NCBI RefSeq assembly: GCF_901709675.1
Contig: NC_051094.1
Span: 15,386,501 to 15,450,500, forward strand
Source of the DNA: Syngnathus acus
Lineage: Eukaryota; Chordata; Actinopteri; Syngnathiformes; Syngnathidae
Reading direction: 5' to 3'
Length of the DNA: 64,000 nucleotides
Under the pieces are notes generated by a model. It did not search any database. It had not been told where the DNA came from and saw only the letters and a program-made list of their open reading frames with translations. Position numbers and translations under genes: made by a program. Below, in pieces: positions 52,039 to 62,989 of the stretch (its first letter is position 1; each line of letters begins with the position of its first letter).

Positions 52039-52323
52039 ATGAGCAAGAAACAGAGATGTTTGAAAAGCTTCTTCGGAAAGGGAAAAAAGCCCAATGAGGA
52101 GATGGAAGAAGAGGCTACGAGTTCTAAGAATAGGAAAGCTGCATTTAAAAGAACATTTCTGGAGTCCTACTTAAAATATGGATTTATCGCCACAGGTGAC
52201 TCTGACGCGCTAAGCCCACTCTGCATAATATGTGGCGACAGGCTAGCTAACGAGGCAATGAAGCCTTCAAAACTGCTTTGGCACCTGGAGACCAAGCATC
52301 CTGCATTTAAAAACAAACCTTAA
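52039..52323 (+). pseudogene. hAT transposase N-terminus with BED zinc finger
   Basis: A frame of 94 codons: MSKKQRCLKSFFGKGKK, an acidic stretch, KRTFLESYLKYGFIATGD and a BED-type finger LCIICGDRLANEAM with WHLETKH, then TAA. Intact relatives (ZBED5/SCAND3-like proteins and their parent transposons) continue for several hundred residues with the catalytic core, which is absent here. A domesticated short DNA-binding protein is possible but the repeat setting favours a dead transposon. Confidence 0.75.
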
Positions 52324-52539
52324 CCACTTGGGGTGTCATTGTCTCCGATTACGCCTAGATGGGACCGGCTCGTTTCTGAGAAACAAGCTCAGTGCTCCCA
52401 CTAATTCAACGTAATGGTGAGTTTTATTTTTATGTTGTTTATACTTGTTTTATGCCAGTGGTATCATTTTATTTCATCGTATTTATATATTTATTATAAA
52501 TGCATTATCTATTTATATAAATTTATTATTTATTTATAT

Positions 52540-52640
52540 CAAAGTCAAAGTCAGCTTTATTGTCAATCCCTTCATATGTCAAGACACACAAAGAAACCGA
52601 AATTCCGTTTCCTCTATCCCACGGTGACGAGACATACAAG
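52540..52640. repeat. Dispersed-repeat fragment
   Basis: GTCAAAGTCAGCTTTATTGTC and CAAGACACACAAAGAA match 39953-40020; continues with AAATTCCGTTTCCTCTATCC. Probably an inverted retroposon 3' end nested in the hAT element. Confidence 0.6.
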
Positions 52641-52710
52641 TAGACGACACAATATATAATATAAAAGCCGGTCCGCGAAAATATTTCTGACACGTAACCG
52701 GTCCGTGGAC

Positions 52711-52974
52711 CACCCTTTCATTTCCGATTGAAGAATTCGTGACGTAACTCAAATGAAATGTCTTTACTGTCCGGTAGGTGGCGGTAATGCACTTCAAAGC
52801 TGGTTAGGAACTAAAATGAGAAGACGCGCGTTGTTAACGAGTCAGTCAGCGAGTTGACAGCATCATGCCTTGATCTTTTAATTTTTTTTCCACACAATGT
52901 TTTCAATGTTTCATTTGAAAAACATTCGCGATTTAACATGTTTGTTAACAGTACTTTATTCTTTACGGCTGTCG
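52711..52974. promoter_or_regulatory. Region upstream of the lectin gene
   Basis: Expected to hold the promoter and 5' end of the lectin gene. No TATA box is evident. The reading frame of the first recognised exon is open here back to a TGA at about 52915 but lacks an ATG. Confidence 0.35.
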
Positions 52975-55900
52975 ATGGCGACAGACGACCCTTTAATGGA
53001 GAAGTTTTTAAAGCGGGAATATTCTCTCGCACAGCCTTATAATGGTGAGTTTCACTTTGAATAAATAAGATAACAAGTGTACTTGTCGTTATCTGCATCG
53101 GTATTCAAAACGGAACATTCGGTCAATACAGTCAATATCAGTATGAATTATTTCATATTTGATTGGTAGTAATTACCTTAGAGCAGTGGTCCCCAATTTA
53201 ATTATTATTTATTTATTATTAATTAATTACTCAGTCTCAACATCAAAGTTTGTTTAAAAATCGGAATAGGGAAAGTCAAATGAATACAGTTCAAAATCAA
53301 AGTGACAATCATGCCCATTAAGAGTGCGTCCCATGATGAGTTCATGTAAGCGAATGTGGTTTTACTTAATTTGACTTTGATTGGTGTGATTTTGCAAACA
53401 TGGCAGCACATAAGCTCTTTGTTTTTGAAGGCTGAGAAAAAAAATCCCTTTGTTTTGTCGTGTTAGGCTTCTCAAGTTATTCACCGTGGGAGCTGAAGGG
53501 TACTGCTTTAGTAACAGCTGAATATGTGAGGCTCACCCCGGACCAGCCGCACAGACAGGGAGCTATCTGGAGTCGAAATGTAAGTCTGCCGAATCCACCC
53601 TACCATTCTGAACATGCACTGGAAGCCGAATCATTTCTCAACTCTCAAACCTGTTTATCAAGAGCAAATACAAGTTCTGTCCCTGCTTGGATTGAAACAC
53701 AGTTGGAACAAATCTCCTATTTTCTGTCACAAAATCCTCAAATAACCTTTTGGTCTTTATTTTGTTGTCTTTTAGCCTTTACTGTTATACGGCTGGGAGC
53801 TCATGGTGCACTTTAAAATCCACGGGCGGGGAAAGACGTATATGGCTGGAGATGGTTTTGCCATCTGGTTAACCAAAGAGCGCATGGAGGATGGTAGGAG
53901 ACTTAGATCACTTGCTAGTGTCAGTATCATGTGGCAAAATTGAAAAATGTTCATGCTACGCTTTGATGCAACTACTTTCAACTATTATCAATGGTTTATC
54001 AGTATATGGACCCCTTAAGAGTTTGTGAACAATGTGTCGTCATTTTGTTGGCGTGGCATAGCTGAAGGCAAAAAGATCTAGCGTGTTTGCTTGACAACAT
54101 TTTCAACAAATTGTTTACGCAGGAATGGATGTGAAAAACTCATTTGAATGAATTGACAGTTGTAGAGCAGCAGAATTTTCCGAAACGGCACCAGAGATGA
54201 GAATGTTTATTACATAACTATAATATTGAACATTGTTATGCGCTTTCAGGGCTTGTTTTTGGCAGCAGAAACAATTTCACTGGTCTCGGAGTATTTGTGG
54301 ACACGTTTCCCAATTTTAAAAAGAATAATGTAAGTGCTTGCATTTTCTTTCTTTTTTGTGGGTATCACCAAGGGCCCGGGTTGATTTTGCCTAAAAGTAA
54401 AGAGTGATCTCATTTTAGGATACATTTATTTGTATGACCCTAAGGTGCTTACGTATACCAAAGAGGACATTTGCATCATGACCTGAAGTCAAAGTTCTAT
54501 TTTTTGGGCTAAGCATTCTCTATTATATCTGGAAACTGCTTTATGTTAAATCTTTCAGTTGTGTGTTTTTGATCTCAAGATAATGTTAGTAACTCATCAC
54601 TTCCTCATTCACAGTGGGATTACCCTCGTGTGTCAGTGATGCTGGGGAACGGGATCCTGTCTTATGACCACGATAGTGATGGACGATCCACTGAGCTCGG
54701 AAGCTGCTCGGCTAAGGTTCGCAATTCAAGAGATGGCGCATTTATCCTCATTAGATACACCCGAAACAGATTGAAGGTATGAAACTCAATTCAAAGAAAG
54801 GTTTTTATATTTTTTCCTATGTACTGTATGCTCGTCACATTCACGCTTTTCAGATCGAAAAGAAAAGTGGAAGTGGATAGCCAATGCTGTTGGGAGGAAA
54901 TGGTCACTGTAGTCATTCATGTCACATAGTACTTTCTCCCTAACTTGCATTGTATTTTTTCTGGTAATTGCAGTCTTGTGACCAGCTTATACCCCCCCTC
55001 CCTTTTTTTGTCAGTCTTTAGTGAAATTTAAGGCCACATTTGGGATGATAACAATTAGCTTACCTCTCTGGTAAGTCCACAAATGGTTTTCTTCATTATC
55101 ATTTATATTATACGCGGCTAAAACTAGTGGTGCGCCAATCGATCCAAGTCGCCTATCGTGATAGGCCAATTCCTATGGAAAAATATGTGATTGCCGTGTG
55201 TCGCTCGATGACCATCTACCGCTTGTTCTCTGCAACCTGCTGCCAACTACAGGGCAATTGCTCATTTGGAAATTAAAATATCTTAATTAACAACTATCCA
55301 TCCATCCATTTTCTGTACCGCTGTATCCCCACGGGGGTCGCGGGCTTGCTGGAGCCTATCCCAGCTGTCATCGGGCAGTAGGCGGGGGACACCCTGAACC
55401 GGTTGCCAGCCAATCGCAGGGCACACAGAGACGAACAACCATCCGCACACGCACTCACACCTAGGGGCAATTTGGAGCGCACAATCGGCCTACCAAGCAT
55501 GTTTTTGGGGATGTGGGAGGAAACCGGAGTGCCCGGAGAAAACCCACGCGGACACGGGGAGAACATGCAAACTCCACACAGGGAGGGCCGGAGGTGGAAA
55601 CGAACCCGCACCCTCCTTACTGTGAGGCGGACGCGCTAGCCAGTGCGCCACCGAGCCGCCCTAATTAACAACTACTGATGCAAAAACATTTAGGAGTAAA
55701 GTCCTGATTTTGACTGTTGATTTTGTTGCCAACCAAAACATCAGCATCTATGGTAATATGTTAATAAACTCTCACGCATTGTCTTAAATGAGCGTGTGCG
55801 ACTTCAAAGATGATCCTATTGTGTGATGCCTTTTGCAAAGGTAAGCATTGCTCTTGCTTCTGTGCTTTCTCACCGGTGTTGTGTGTGGCCATTTGAATGT

Positions 55901-58900
55901 TCCTGAGAGCATGACATGCACTGAATGATAGCTCTGAAATTGGTATTACCTAGTAATAAATATCCACTGCAGTAATAGTGTATGTTAAATTGCAGTTCAT
56001 TTAATATAATATAAACATTTGGCCCTCCATGCCAAAAACACTTTATTACAATACATGATTAACACTCATAGACTATAAACAAAGTAGTTATAAGAGAGTA
56101 TTCTACGCAGTCTGACTGATTTTGCAAAGTAATGTAAATGTCTTTGGTTTTTTTCTTTTGTGTCAAGTTGAATTAAGTTGAATTAATTTATATAGCCCTT
56201 AATCACAAATACATCTCAAAGGGCTTCACATGGCCACAGTTGACAACATCCCCTGATCTTAACTCCCAGGAGGTCAAGAAAAAAAACACAAAATCCCAAC
56301 TGGGGAAAAATGAGAAACCATGAGAAAGAACTTCCAGGACGACCAGGTTGCATTGGATGCAGAGTGGGCAACATTAAACACACAACATAAAAACAATCGA
56401 AAGAAAAAGTAACGTAGATGTCCGTAGTCTGATGAAGCGCTGCAGAAAGATGCCCTCAGTCGTCATGGCAGTTATGGAATCCTGAATGCCATTTTCAGTT
56501 TGTGCGTCACCTAGCCCTCTCGGGGTCAGGACAGAGAACACGGCTGCAGCCGAATCGGTCAGCGTAGGTTGTGGAGGGTTATTATTCTTCCAATATTTTT
56601 TTTTTAAACATACACAAGCAATAAATTGATCTGTTACAATAAACATCGGATTAATTATACAATACATGTGTTGGTCTCAGAGGTTTTGGCTTAGACGTCC
56701 ATTTTGTTATACAAGACGTGTTAGAGGTTCGGGCCCTTTTGTTGCTGTCACTTTATGCATGTATGATTCCTTCTCGCCTTTGTAGATCATGACAGCTATG
56801 AGAGCTGTTGATGGTGGTGGTTGGATTTGGAAAGACTGCACCAACATCACAGGTGTTCATTTGCCTGCTGGCAATTACCTTGGGGCTTCCGCCGCTACCG
56901 GTGAACTCTCAGGTATGAAAGATAAATACCGGTAATGATATGCTGGAGGATCAGGTTAGTGTTCATTATTGGCATATGCATATTGATATAGATTACCATG
57001 ACATTATCTCCATGAAGTTGTATGAGCTGACAGTTGACAGCAGCCCAGAGGAGAATCTACACACCCAGAGGAGTGACGACAAGAACGAATTCCAAGGTAG
57101 AAGAAACAGGCTTCTATTACCCTCTGTTCTCTGAGAGCTTTTAAATCATACAAACCGGATTCGGTTGAAGTTGGGAAATTGTGTAAAATGTAAAACAAAA
57201 AACAATGATTTGAAAATCCTTCTCAACCCATATCCAATTGAATACACTACAAAGACAACATATTTAACGTCTTTTTCATGGACGCCGCTGCTTATTTCAG
57301 CAAGATAATGCCAAGCCACATTCTGCACGTGTTACAACAGCGTGGCTTCGAAGTAAAAGAGTCCAGGTTCTCCCCTGGCCCGCCTGCAGTTCAGACCTGT
57401 CTCCCATTGAAAATGTGTGGTGCATTATGAAGCGTAAAATACGACAGGGAAGACCCCGGACTGTTGACCAACTGAAGCGGTTCATCAAGCAAGAATGGGA
57501 AAGAATTCCACATGAGAAGCTAAGAGAATTAGTCTCCTCACTTACAAAATGTTTATTGAGTGTTATTAAAAGGAAAGGTGATGTAACGAAGTGGTAAACA
57601 TGCCCTTTCCCAACTTCTACTGCACGTGTTGCAGCCATGAAATTCTAAGTTTAATATTATTTGAAAAATAAAATAAAGTTTGAGTTTGAGCATTAAATAT
57701 GTTGTCTTTGTAGTGTATTCAATTGAATATAGGTTGAAAAGGATTTTCAAATCATTGTATTTTGTTTTTATTTACATTTTACACAATTTCCCAACTTCAA
57801 CCGAATCTAGTTTGTAGTTTGGACTCTGCTGGACTCACATTCTTACGATATTCATATGCAAATCCACCAAAGTCCTCACTTTCTGTAACCGAATTAAACA
57901 GTTGGGCAAGTTTGCCATTGAACATGACAAGTTCCCGCTTGTCATTGTCTCGCCATTGCTCTGATCCCAGCTTTCCAGAAAGCTTGAATTGTGCCTCTTA
58001 AGCATGTCTCTTTGTTGATACCATTTTAGAGGGTCCTAATGCTGTTTGCTTTGCAGGAAACAATAGTATTTATTTATCAATGGCGGTGGAGGTATGTACT
58101 CTACGTGTTACGTACAGTCTTCTGATCGATTTACCCCCCACCCCCCCACCGGTCTACATATTTTACGTACAACGTAATGTCCTCTGATTGCTTCATCGGG
58201 TCTACATATTACGTCCTTGCCGCCACACAACATTTATAGATTTTGGAAGTCGTTCCACACAAAAGGTGCACCTTATTAAAAGGCGCACCTTCGGCATTTG
58301 AGAAAATTAAAGGCTTTTAAGTGTGCCTTATGGTGCAGAGATTACGGTACACGGCTCATACAGGAAATCGGGCATTGGCAAATAGGTAGAGCAGGTGTAG
58401 TATTTCAAAATAAAACCGTTCTGTGAATGCTTTGTTTTTTGAATTTATTAATTCATTCAACATATCACACATGTACAACCTGCAGAACTTCCATTTTAGC
58501 TCACTACACAGCTTGACATGAGTAGGACATTTAAAAGGCAAAAAACAAGCTCAAAATAACTTAAACTTGGTAGAAGAGCCAAAGTCCCAAAAATAATGTC
58601 CCAAAAGTGATGAATGTGAATTAGGTGTAACTCTCCGTTCTCTTAATTTTGTCCCTAAAACATCTAACCTTGCCTATGTATCTGATGAGCGAATTTCTAA
58701 TCCTATCCATCCTTGTAACGCCTAAAGAAAACGTCATTTCTGTCACCTCCGGGTTTGATTCTTGTATTTTCTTCAATCCCACTGTCTCTAAGCTCAGAAC
58801 ATCATGCAGCAGTCAGTTACTTGCACTGTGATAAGCGATGCCTAATTTTCTTTGCAGTGGACTCCAAAGAGAAGCAGATGAGTGGAATCCAACTCTTGGC

Positions 58901-58997
58901 CTTGTTCTTCATCATCCTGGGCCTGTGTGCACTCGTAGTGGGTGGGTCAAAATTCTACAGGCGCTGGGAGGAAAAGAAACGCAAACGGTTCTATTGA
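52975..58997 (+). CDS. lman2l: VIPL/LMAN2L-type lectin cargo receptor
   Basis: Eight exons recognised: 52975-53044, 53467-53579, 53776-53893, 54250-54329, 54615-54776, 56786-56912, 56992-57096 and 58858-58997; phases fit and give about 304 residues. It is an L-type lectin of the ER-Golgi that binds high-mannose glycoproteins. Domain order: LKREYSLAQPYNG; carbohydrate domain with WELMVHFKIHGRGK, GDGFAIW (ligand/Ca aspartate), FVDTFPN, SYDHDSDGR; stalk; a membrane helix (LLALFFIILGLCALVVGG); and a cytosolic KKRKRFY tail. Wording (VHFKIHG, GLGVFVDT, TELGSC, LYELTV) is closer to LMAN2L than LMAN2. Oddities: no in-frame ATG ahead of a signal-like stretch, GEL where GDL is usual, and DYHD for DNHD. 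Introns 5 and 7 carry transposons. Which teleost paralogue it is remains open, and a small extra stalk exon cannot be excluded. Confidence 0.88.
55297..55661 (-). mobile_element. Full-length SINE in lectin intron 5, 13-bp target duplication
   Basis: TAATTAACAACTA at 55284-55296 and 55662-55674 flanks an antisense SINE with its ATCC-rich tail at the left and head at the right. Confidence 0.93.
56168..56540. repeat. Teleost dispersed repeat in lectin intron 5
   Basis: Starts around GTTGAATTAATTTATATAGC with CCCTTAATCACAAATACATC and CTCAAAGGGCTTCACATGG, wording common to a widespread fish retroposon family. Right border unclear. Confidence 0.6.
57151..57814 (+). mobile_element. Tc1/mariner-like element with internal deletion
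   Basis: Long inverted ends: the left begins CAAACCGGATTCGGTTGAAG and the right ends CTTCAACCGAATCTAGTTTG, flanked by TA at 57149-57150 and 57815-57816. The middle keeps only the C-terminal part of a transposase. Located in lectin intron 7. Confidence 0.9.
57298..57597 (+). pseudogene. Tc1-like transposase, C-terminal fragment
   Basis: About 99 codons in one frame to TAA: QQDNAKPHSARVTTAWL carries the second catalytic aspartate, and SSDLSPIENVWCIMKR the final acidic catalytic residue of the DD34E/D triad; the tail ends VIKRKGDVTKW. The DNA-binding half and first aspartate are deleted, so it is inactive. Confidence 0.85.
58260..58620. repeat. Degraded repeat related to GGCGCACC elements
   Basis: AAGGTGCACCTTATTAAAAG and AGATTACGG near 58260-58350 recall the 20.3-kb TIR element. 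The following 58410-58620 (ACAACCTGCAG, AAGGCAAAAAACAAGCTC) matches 62380-62600. Confidence 0.6.
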
Positions 58998-59008
58998 TGG
59001 AAAATAAA

Positions 59009-61219
59009 TCCAACCACACGTGGTTGATGGAGCCCACAATACAAAAGACATACAAGACCGTACAAGCTAATGAGCACCATCACTAATAATGGGTAACGGT
59101 AAAATTAAAAGCTGGAATGAGACAAGGCTGTTGCTTCTGTAGATTACATAAAAAGCACTGGTCTGTTCCAGATATATTGTAAGATGTTGATTTGGACGTA
59201 CCTGCTTTCAGAATTTCCACCTGCAGAAATGCACAAGGCAAAGTCCAAACCTACCCTTGAATCAGAATCTGTGATACCGTGTAGCATGATTTTATTTTAC
59301 ATTCTGCTTACTGCTGCTAACCACCGGGTGCCGCCAGCATCAAACTTTTGTAACATTGAACACCTTTACTGCAAGGAAATCATGACAGTTCTTGAGATCC
59401 TGATTCACTGACTCTGTTTTTGCAACAGGATGACCTGTCTTAACCTTTGCATTCAATGATGAGTGACTTGAGTTTAGCTCAAATTAAATGTAATTTATTC
59501 ACAAATCCAAAATGTTTGGAATCACCCACAATCTTATTCAAAAGAGAGTTTTCGTTTGCGCGCACCAGCTTCTCACTCAGGCTTAACCCATTATGTCTTG
59601 TTGGTTTCATATCATCATAGTCTTATGTCGTCGCACACACTCACATTCTTTTACTCTCTCGCTCTTTTTTCATGCAAAAACTCTTACATTACAGTACTTT
59701 CCAAAGATTATAGAGGGAGTTGTGATCAATCACTTTGAAGAGTGTTTTGGGGGAAATAATTAGCGACTTTGCGCAAAGATTATAGAGGGAGTTGTGATCA
59801 ATGACTTTGAAGAGTGTTTTGGGGGAGATAATTAGTGACTTTGTGTAAATGTAATAGTCTGTAAAAATAAATACAAGTTTAATCTGGTACGCTTCCTGTA
59901 AGTACTGCAGGGTCAAATGCGTTTCATTTTCAATTTCTGAGACTTTAATGAACCTTTACTACCATGTCATGTGGTAATATCTTTGGATAAATTCAGGCTC
60001 CATTGTAGTTTTTTTTTCTATGTTGTAGCGCTAATTACTTTGAAAACAGAATACTGTTGAATTTCTAACACTTCATTTTTACTTGAAGTCGTAAAAGCTT
60101 TTTGAGGCAGCCATATATGTATTCTGAATGCACATTACCCTTTTGCTGTGGTATAGGGGCATATGATTCAACCAACACGCTGGAATAAATATACAGTAAT
60201 TGTAGCAATTGCACCAATTCACTAATCAATAATCCTTAAAAGTCATTCCATCGCGATACATTTGTTTGTAAAAACTACCAGTGAATTTTCGTGTGTGGTG
60301 TGATACTTTTGAACTGCAGAGTTCTGGCTCTGGATGTATTTTCCACCAGATGCAGCCCTCTGCTGGTCAACAATGAAAAGCGACATCACTGAGTTCTGTA
60401 CACATGTGCGTCTAAGTATTTTGGAATAAATGTTTTTTAATGAAACTCTTTCATTGTATGTGCATTTGTCTTTATTTTCTGTTAACAGTCGCATCTGAAT
60501 GATGCAACTGCGCAATTAAGCGTCAAATCAGGCTAAGTGGGGGCTGCTAACCTTGAACTTTATAAAGCAATGACAAGATCACTTTTAATTTGGGTATTGC
60601 TTGAACAAAATAAAACAGTTTTATGAATGTTTCCTCTTCCAGGGTTATTCTGAACCTTGCTCCATTTACAAGTCTTGTCAGTTTTCAACAGAATGGTGAC
60701 AGTGAACATAAAACATGAAAAAATGTTATTCAAGTCATGAATTTACATTTTCTTGTTAATGTGCCGTGCGCTTTAGCGCAATAATATTACGTTAACCTTA
60801 CAGACAATTTTTATAAAATACAGTAGTGGAAACTGTTGACAAGAAAATATGTCAGCATTTCATTGTATTGAGAGGATGTTATAGTTTCAACTTGGACGTT
60901 GAGTTATGTTTCCAATGCAATTCTTGTGTTCATCCTACGGAAAATTGATAACGAGTATATTAGGTTCGCTCAATGACATTTGAATGAACTCAGATATAAA
61001 GGAAGTTGAAACAAAGTGAACATATAAACTCAAGGAATAATGTGTAACTGGGCTGGCCTGAATAGGTCACAACTGCTCATTGTGTTTATGGCTCCGTGTC
61101 ACCATATCAAACACTATTGTGGTGTAAACACAGGCACCAAAAGAGCAGTCTCTATTTTTCAGTCAAACAGATCTCTGTTGCTCTGACTGAGCTAATCGTG
61201 CAATCCCACAGAAATAGGA
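59009..61219. other. Lectin 3' region and spacer to the tetraspanin gene
   Basis: AATAAA occurs at 59003-59008, only six bases after the lectin stop, and again at 59866-59871; the second is a plausible site for a longer 3' UTR. A 72-bp tandem duplication lies at 59703-59846. The tetraspanin promoter should lie at the right end. No other gene seen. Confidence 0.45.
59703..59846. repeat. 72-bp tandem duplication
   Basis: Two adjacent copies of AAAGATTATAGAGGGAGTTG... with TTTGAAGAGTGTTTTGGGGG, differing at only about five positions. Confidence 0.92.
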
Positions 61220-61593
61220 ATGGATCGCTCGTGTGTAAACTGCTTGAAAAACTTGATGGTGTTCCTCAACTTCCTGTGCTGGGTAAGTTTTAAAAATGGC
61301 AAGTTCATCCTGTGAATTTTCTGTTATTCATCAAAGTGAATTCAAACCCCAAATGGGACCGTCACATTTGTAACATAAGGTGTTGTTTCCTGTCTGTTCT
61401 GCAGCTATGCGGTGCATTTGTTATTGCTTTCGGGATATTTCAAAACATACATTCCAAGTTCGCATCTCTGGTCACAACTTTCTGGCCCATCTTCCCCGCC
61501 AACACGCTGGTGGTCACTGGTACTATTGTTACCTGCGTGTGTTATCTGGGTGTGCTTGGTGCCATGAAGGAGAATCGCTGGCTGCTCATCAGT
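61220..61593 (+). CDS. Tetraspanin, CD53-like, first two coding exons (partial)
   Basis: Exon 61220-61282 encodes 21 residues, MDRSCVNCLKNLMVFLNFLC plus W; exon 61405-61593 encodes 63 more (LCGAFVIAFGIF, NTLVVTGTIVTCVCYLGVLG, AMKENRWLLIS). Both junctions are phase 0 with GTAAGT and GTGAGT donors. This covers the cytosolic N-terminus with a CxxC palmitoylation site, the first membrane helix, the small extracellular loop, the second helix and the start of the third. The GxxGA-KEN-LL segment is the family signature. Tetraspanins organise membrane partner complexes. Similarity looks greatest to leukocyte CD53, judged from memory. The large loop with its CCG motif and the last exons lie beyond the window. 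Confidence 0.85.
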
Positions 61594-62989
61594 GTGAGTT
61601 TGTCAAATACACTTCAACAATGTCATTAGTCAGTGCATGAATGAGTAATTTTGACATGAGTCACACAATTTAGGCAATGTGCTATTTGCAGTTTACACTG
61701 GTAAAACATCACAAACTATGTTCAAGAATGTTATTAGAAAACGAGATGTTACATCAACTTTTATTGAAGTACATGTTTGTGCCAAATTTAGGCCTGTGAA
61801 TATTCTCGTTCACCTTGGTCATTTTTTCAGGGGTAATGATGAGATTGCAATTGGACTGTTTTGATTGTCTGAAAAAAAATGTCCACTTATCTGGTGAATA
61901 ATGAATAACTACACTGTTAAGCTCATCTACAAATTCCTGAACAGTAAATAAAATTATGAGTTAAATCAGGGATAGGCAACTTAAATCCTGGTGTGAGCCA
62001 CATTTTTTTTATTTGCGCCATAGGGGGGACCAAACATGTTTGACAAAAATGCTATTTTAAACATAACAAAAATACATGCATGCAAAATGTGTGCTTGAAG
62101 CAAAAAAAAAAACCCCACAATATAATTTTGTTTTTCCAGTGCAAAAAGCTCTCAAAAAATTACAATACAAGGACAGCTCAAAACTACTGAATAAGCACAT
62201 TAACATTAAAAACTAATATTAAAGTACTATGTCTGCCCTGTATATCACTTCAAATCTGAGAAAAAAAGATGAGGCATAAATATTTAGGGCAGTATAATTC
62301 ACATCAACTGCGGAACGGCTGCGTTGTGGTCTTCTCCGGAACGAGAAGATCCAGTAAGTATATTTCTAAACAAAACCATTCTTTTTTTTCTTTTTTTTTT
62401 TAATTCATGAAAACGTCACATATCTACAACCTGCAGACCTTCCATTTCAGCTAACCAACTAGCTCGGCACGAGTCGGACGTTTAAAAAGCAAAAAACAAG
62501 CTCGGAATAAATTTAAATACGACAAAACAACACTATATAAACACAAAACGTACTTAACCACAGCAGAACAGCCAAACTCTCGGGAATAATGTCTCAAAAG
62601 CCTATCAATTTGAACGATAGGATAGTTTTGAAATGGCTCTCTTTTACATTGTTATTGTGTAAACTCAACTAAGACCTGTAAGCAGAACTAAGGCATGTCT
62701 GCCCACAAGTGGCAATTGCTGATATTACAACTTAAAATCAGACTGATACTACATAGTCACAGTTCGGCAACCAACGGATCTGTACAGTCTCAGATTTATT
62801 TTTCATTCTACAAGTATTCTTGCATATTTTTGATTTTTCTGAGGTTTCCTAGGATATTTTCACACACGCCCCCCTCTCTTTTTGTGTGTAAAAGATATAT
62901 TGAGTGTTTATCAGTGTTTTTAAAGATTTTGTGGGGACTGTAAGAAATAAGACAAAACGTTTAATAATTTTATTTTTTAATTCATCAAT
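61594..62989. other. Tetraspanin intron 2, repeat remnants
   Basis: AGGGATAGGCAACTTAAATCC at about 61967 looks like a hAT-type terminus with no partner found. 62363-62600 matches 58410-58620. No tetraspanin exon 3 recognised here. Confidence 0.5.

Larger units (their letters stand above)
51358..52710 (+). mobile_element. hAT (Charlie-like) element with transposase start, carrying a SINE
   Basis: Begins CAGTGGTCCCCAACCACCGG, a typical hAT/Charlie terminus, with the repeated wording CCGGTCCGTGGACC inside the right part near 52680-52710. The right terminal repeat is lost or mutated. A SINE (51547-51908) is inserted in the leader. A GGTCAAGACGCTCGTC...GTCACGTGACATG block occurs twice, at about 51472 and 51974. 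A transposase fragment follows at 52039. Confidence 0.75.

Noticed and set aside
58068-58103. Possible extra lectin exon after TTTGCAG at 58067
   Set aside because: Its length to the GTATGT donor (35 bp) does not fit the phase between exons 7 and 8, whereas direct joining of 57096 to 58858 is in frame.
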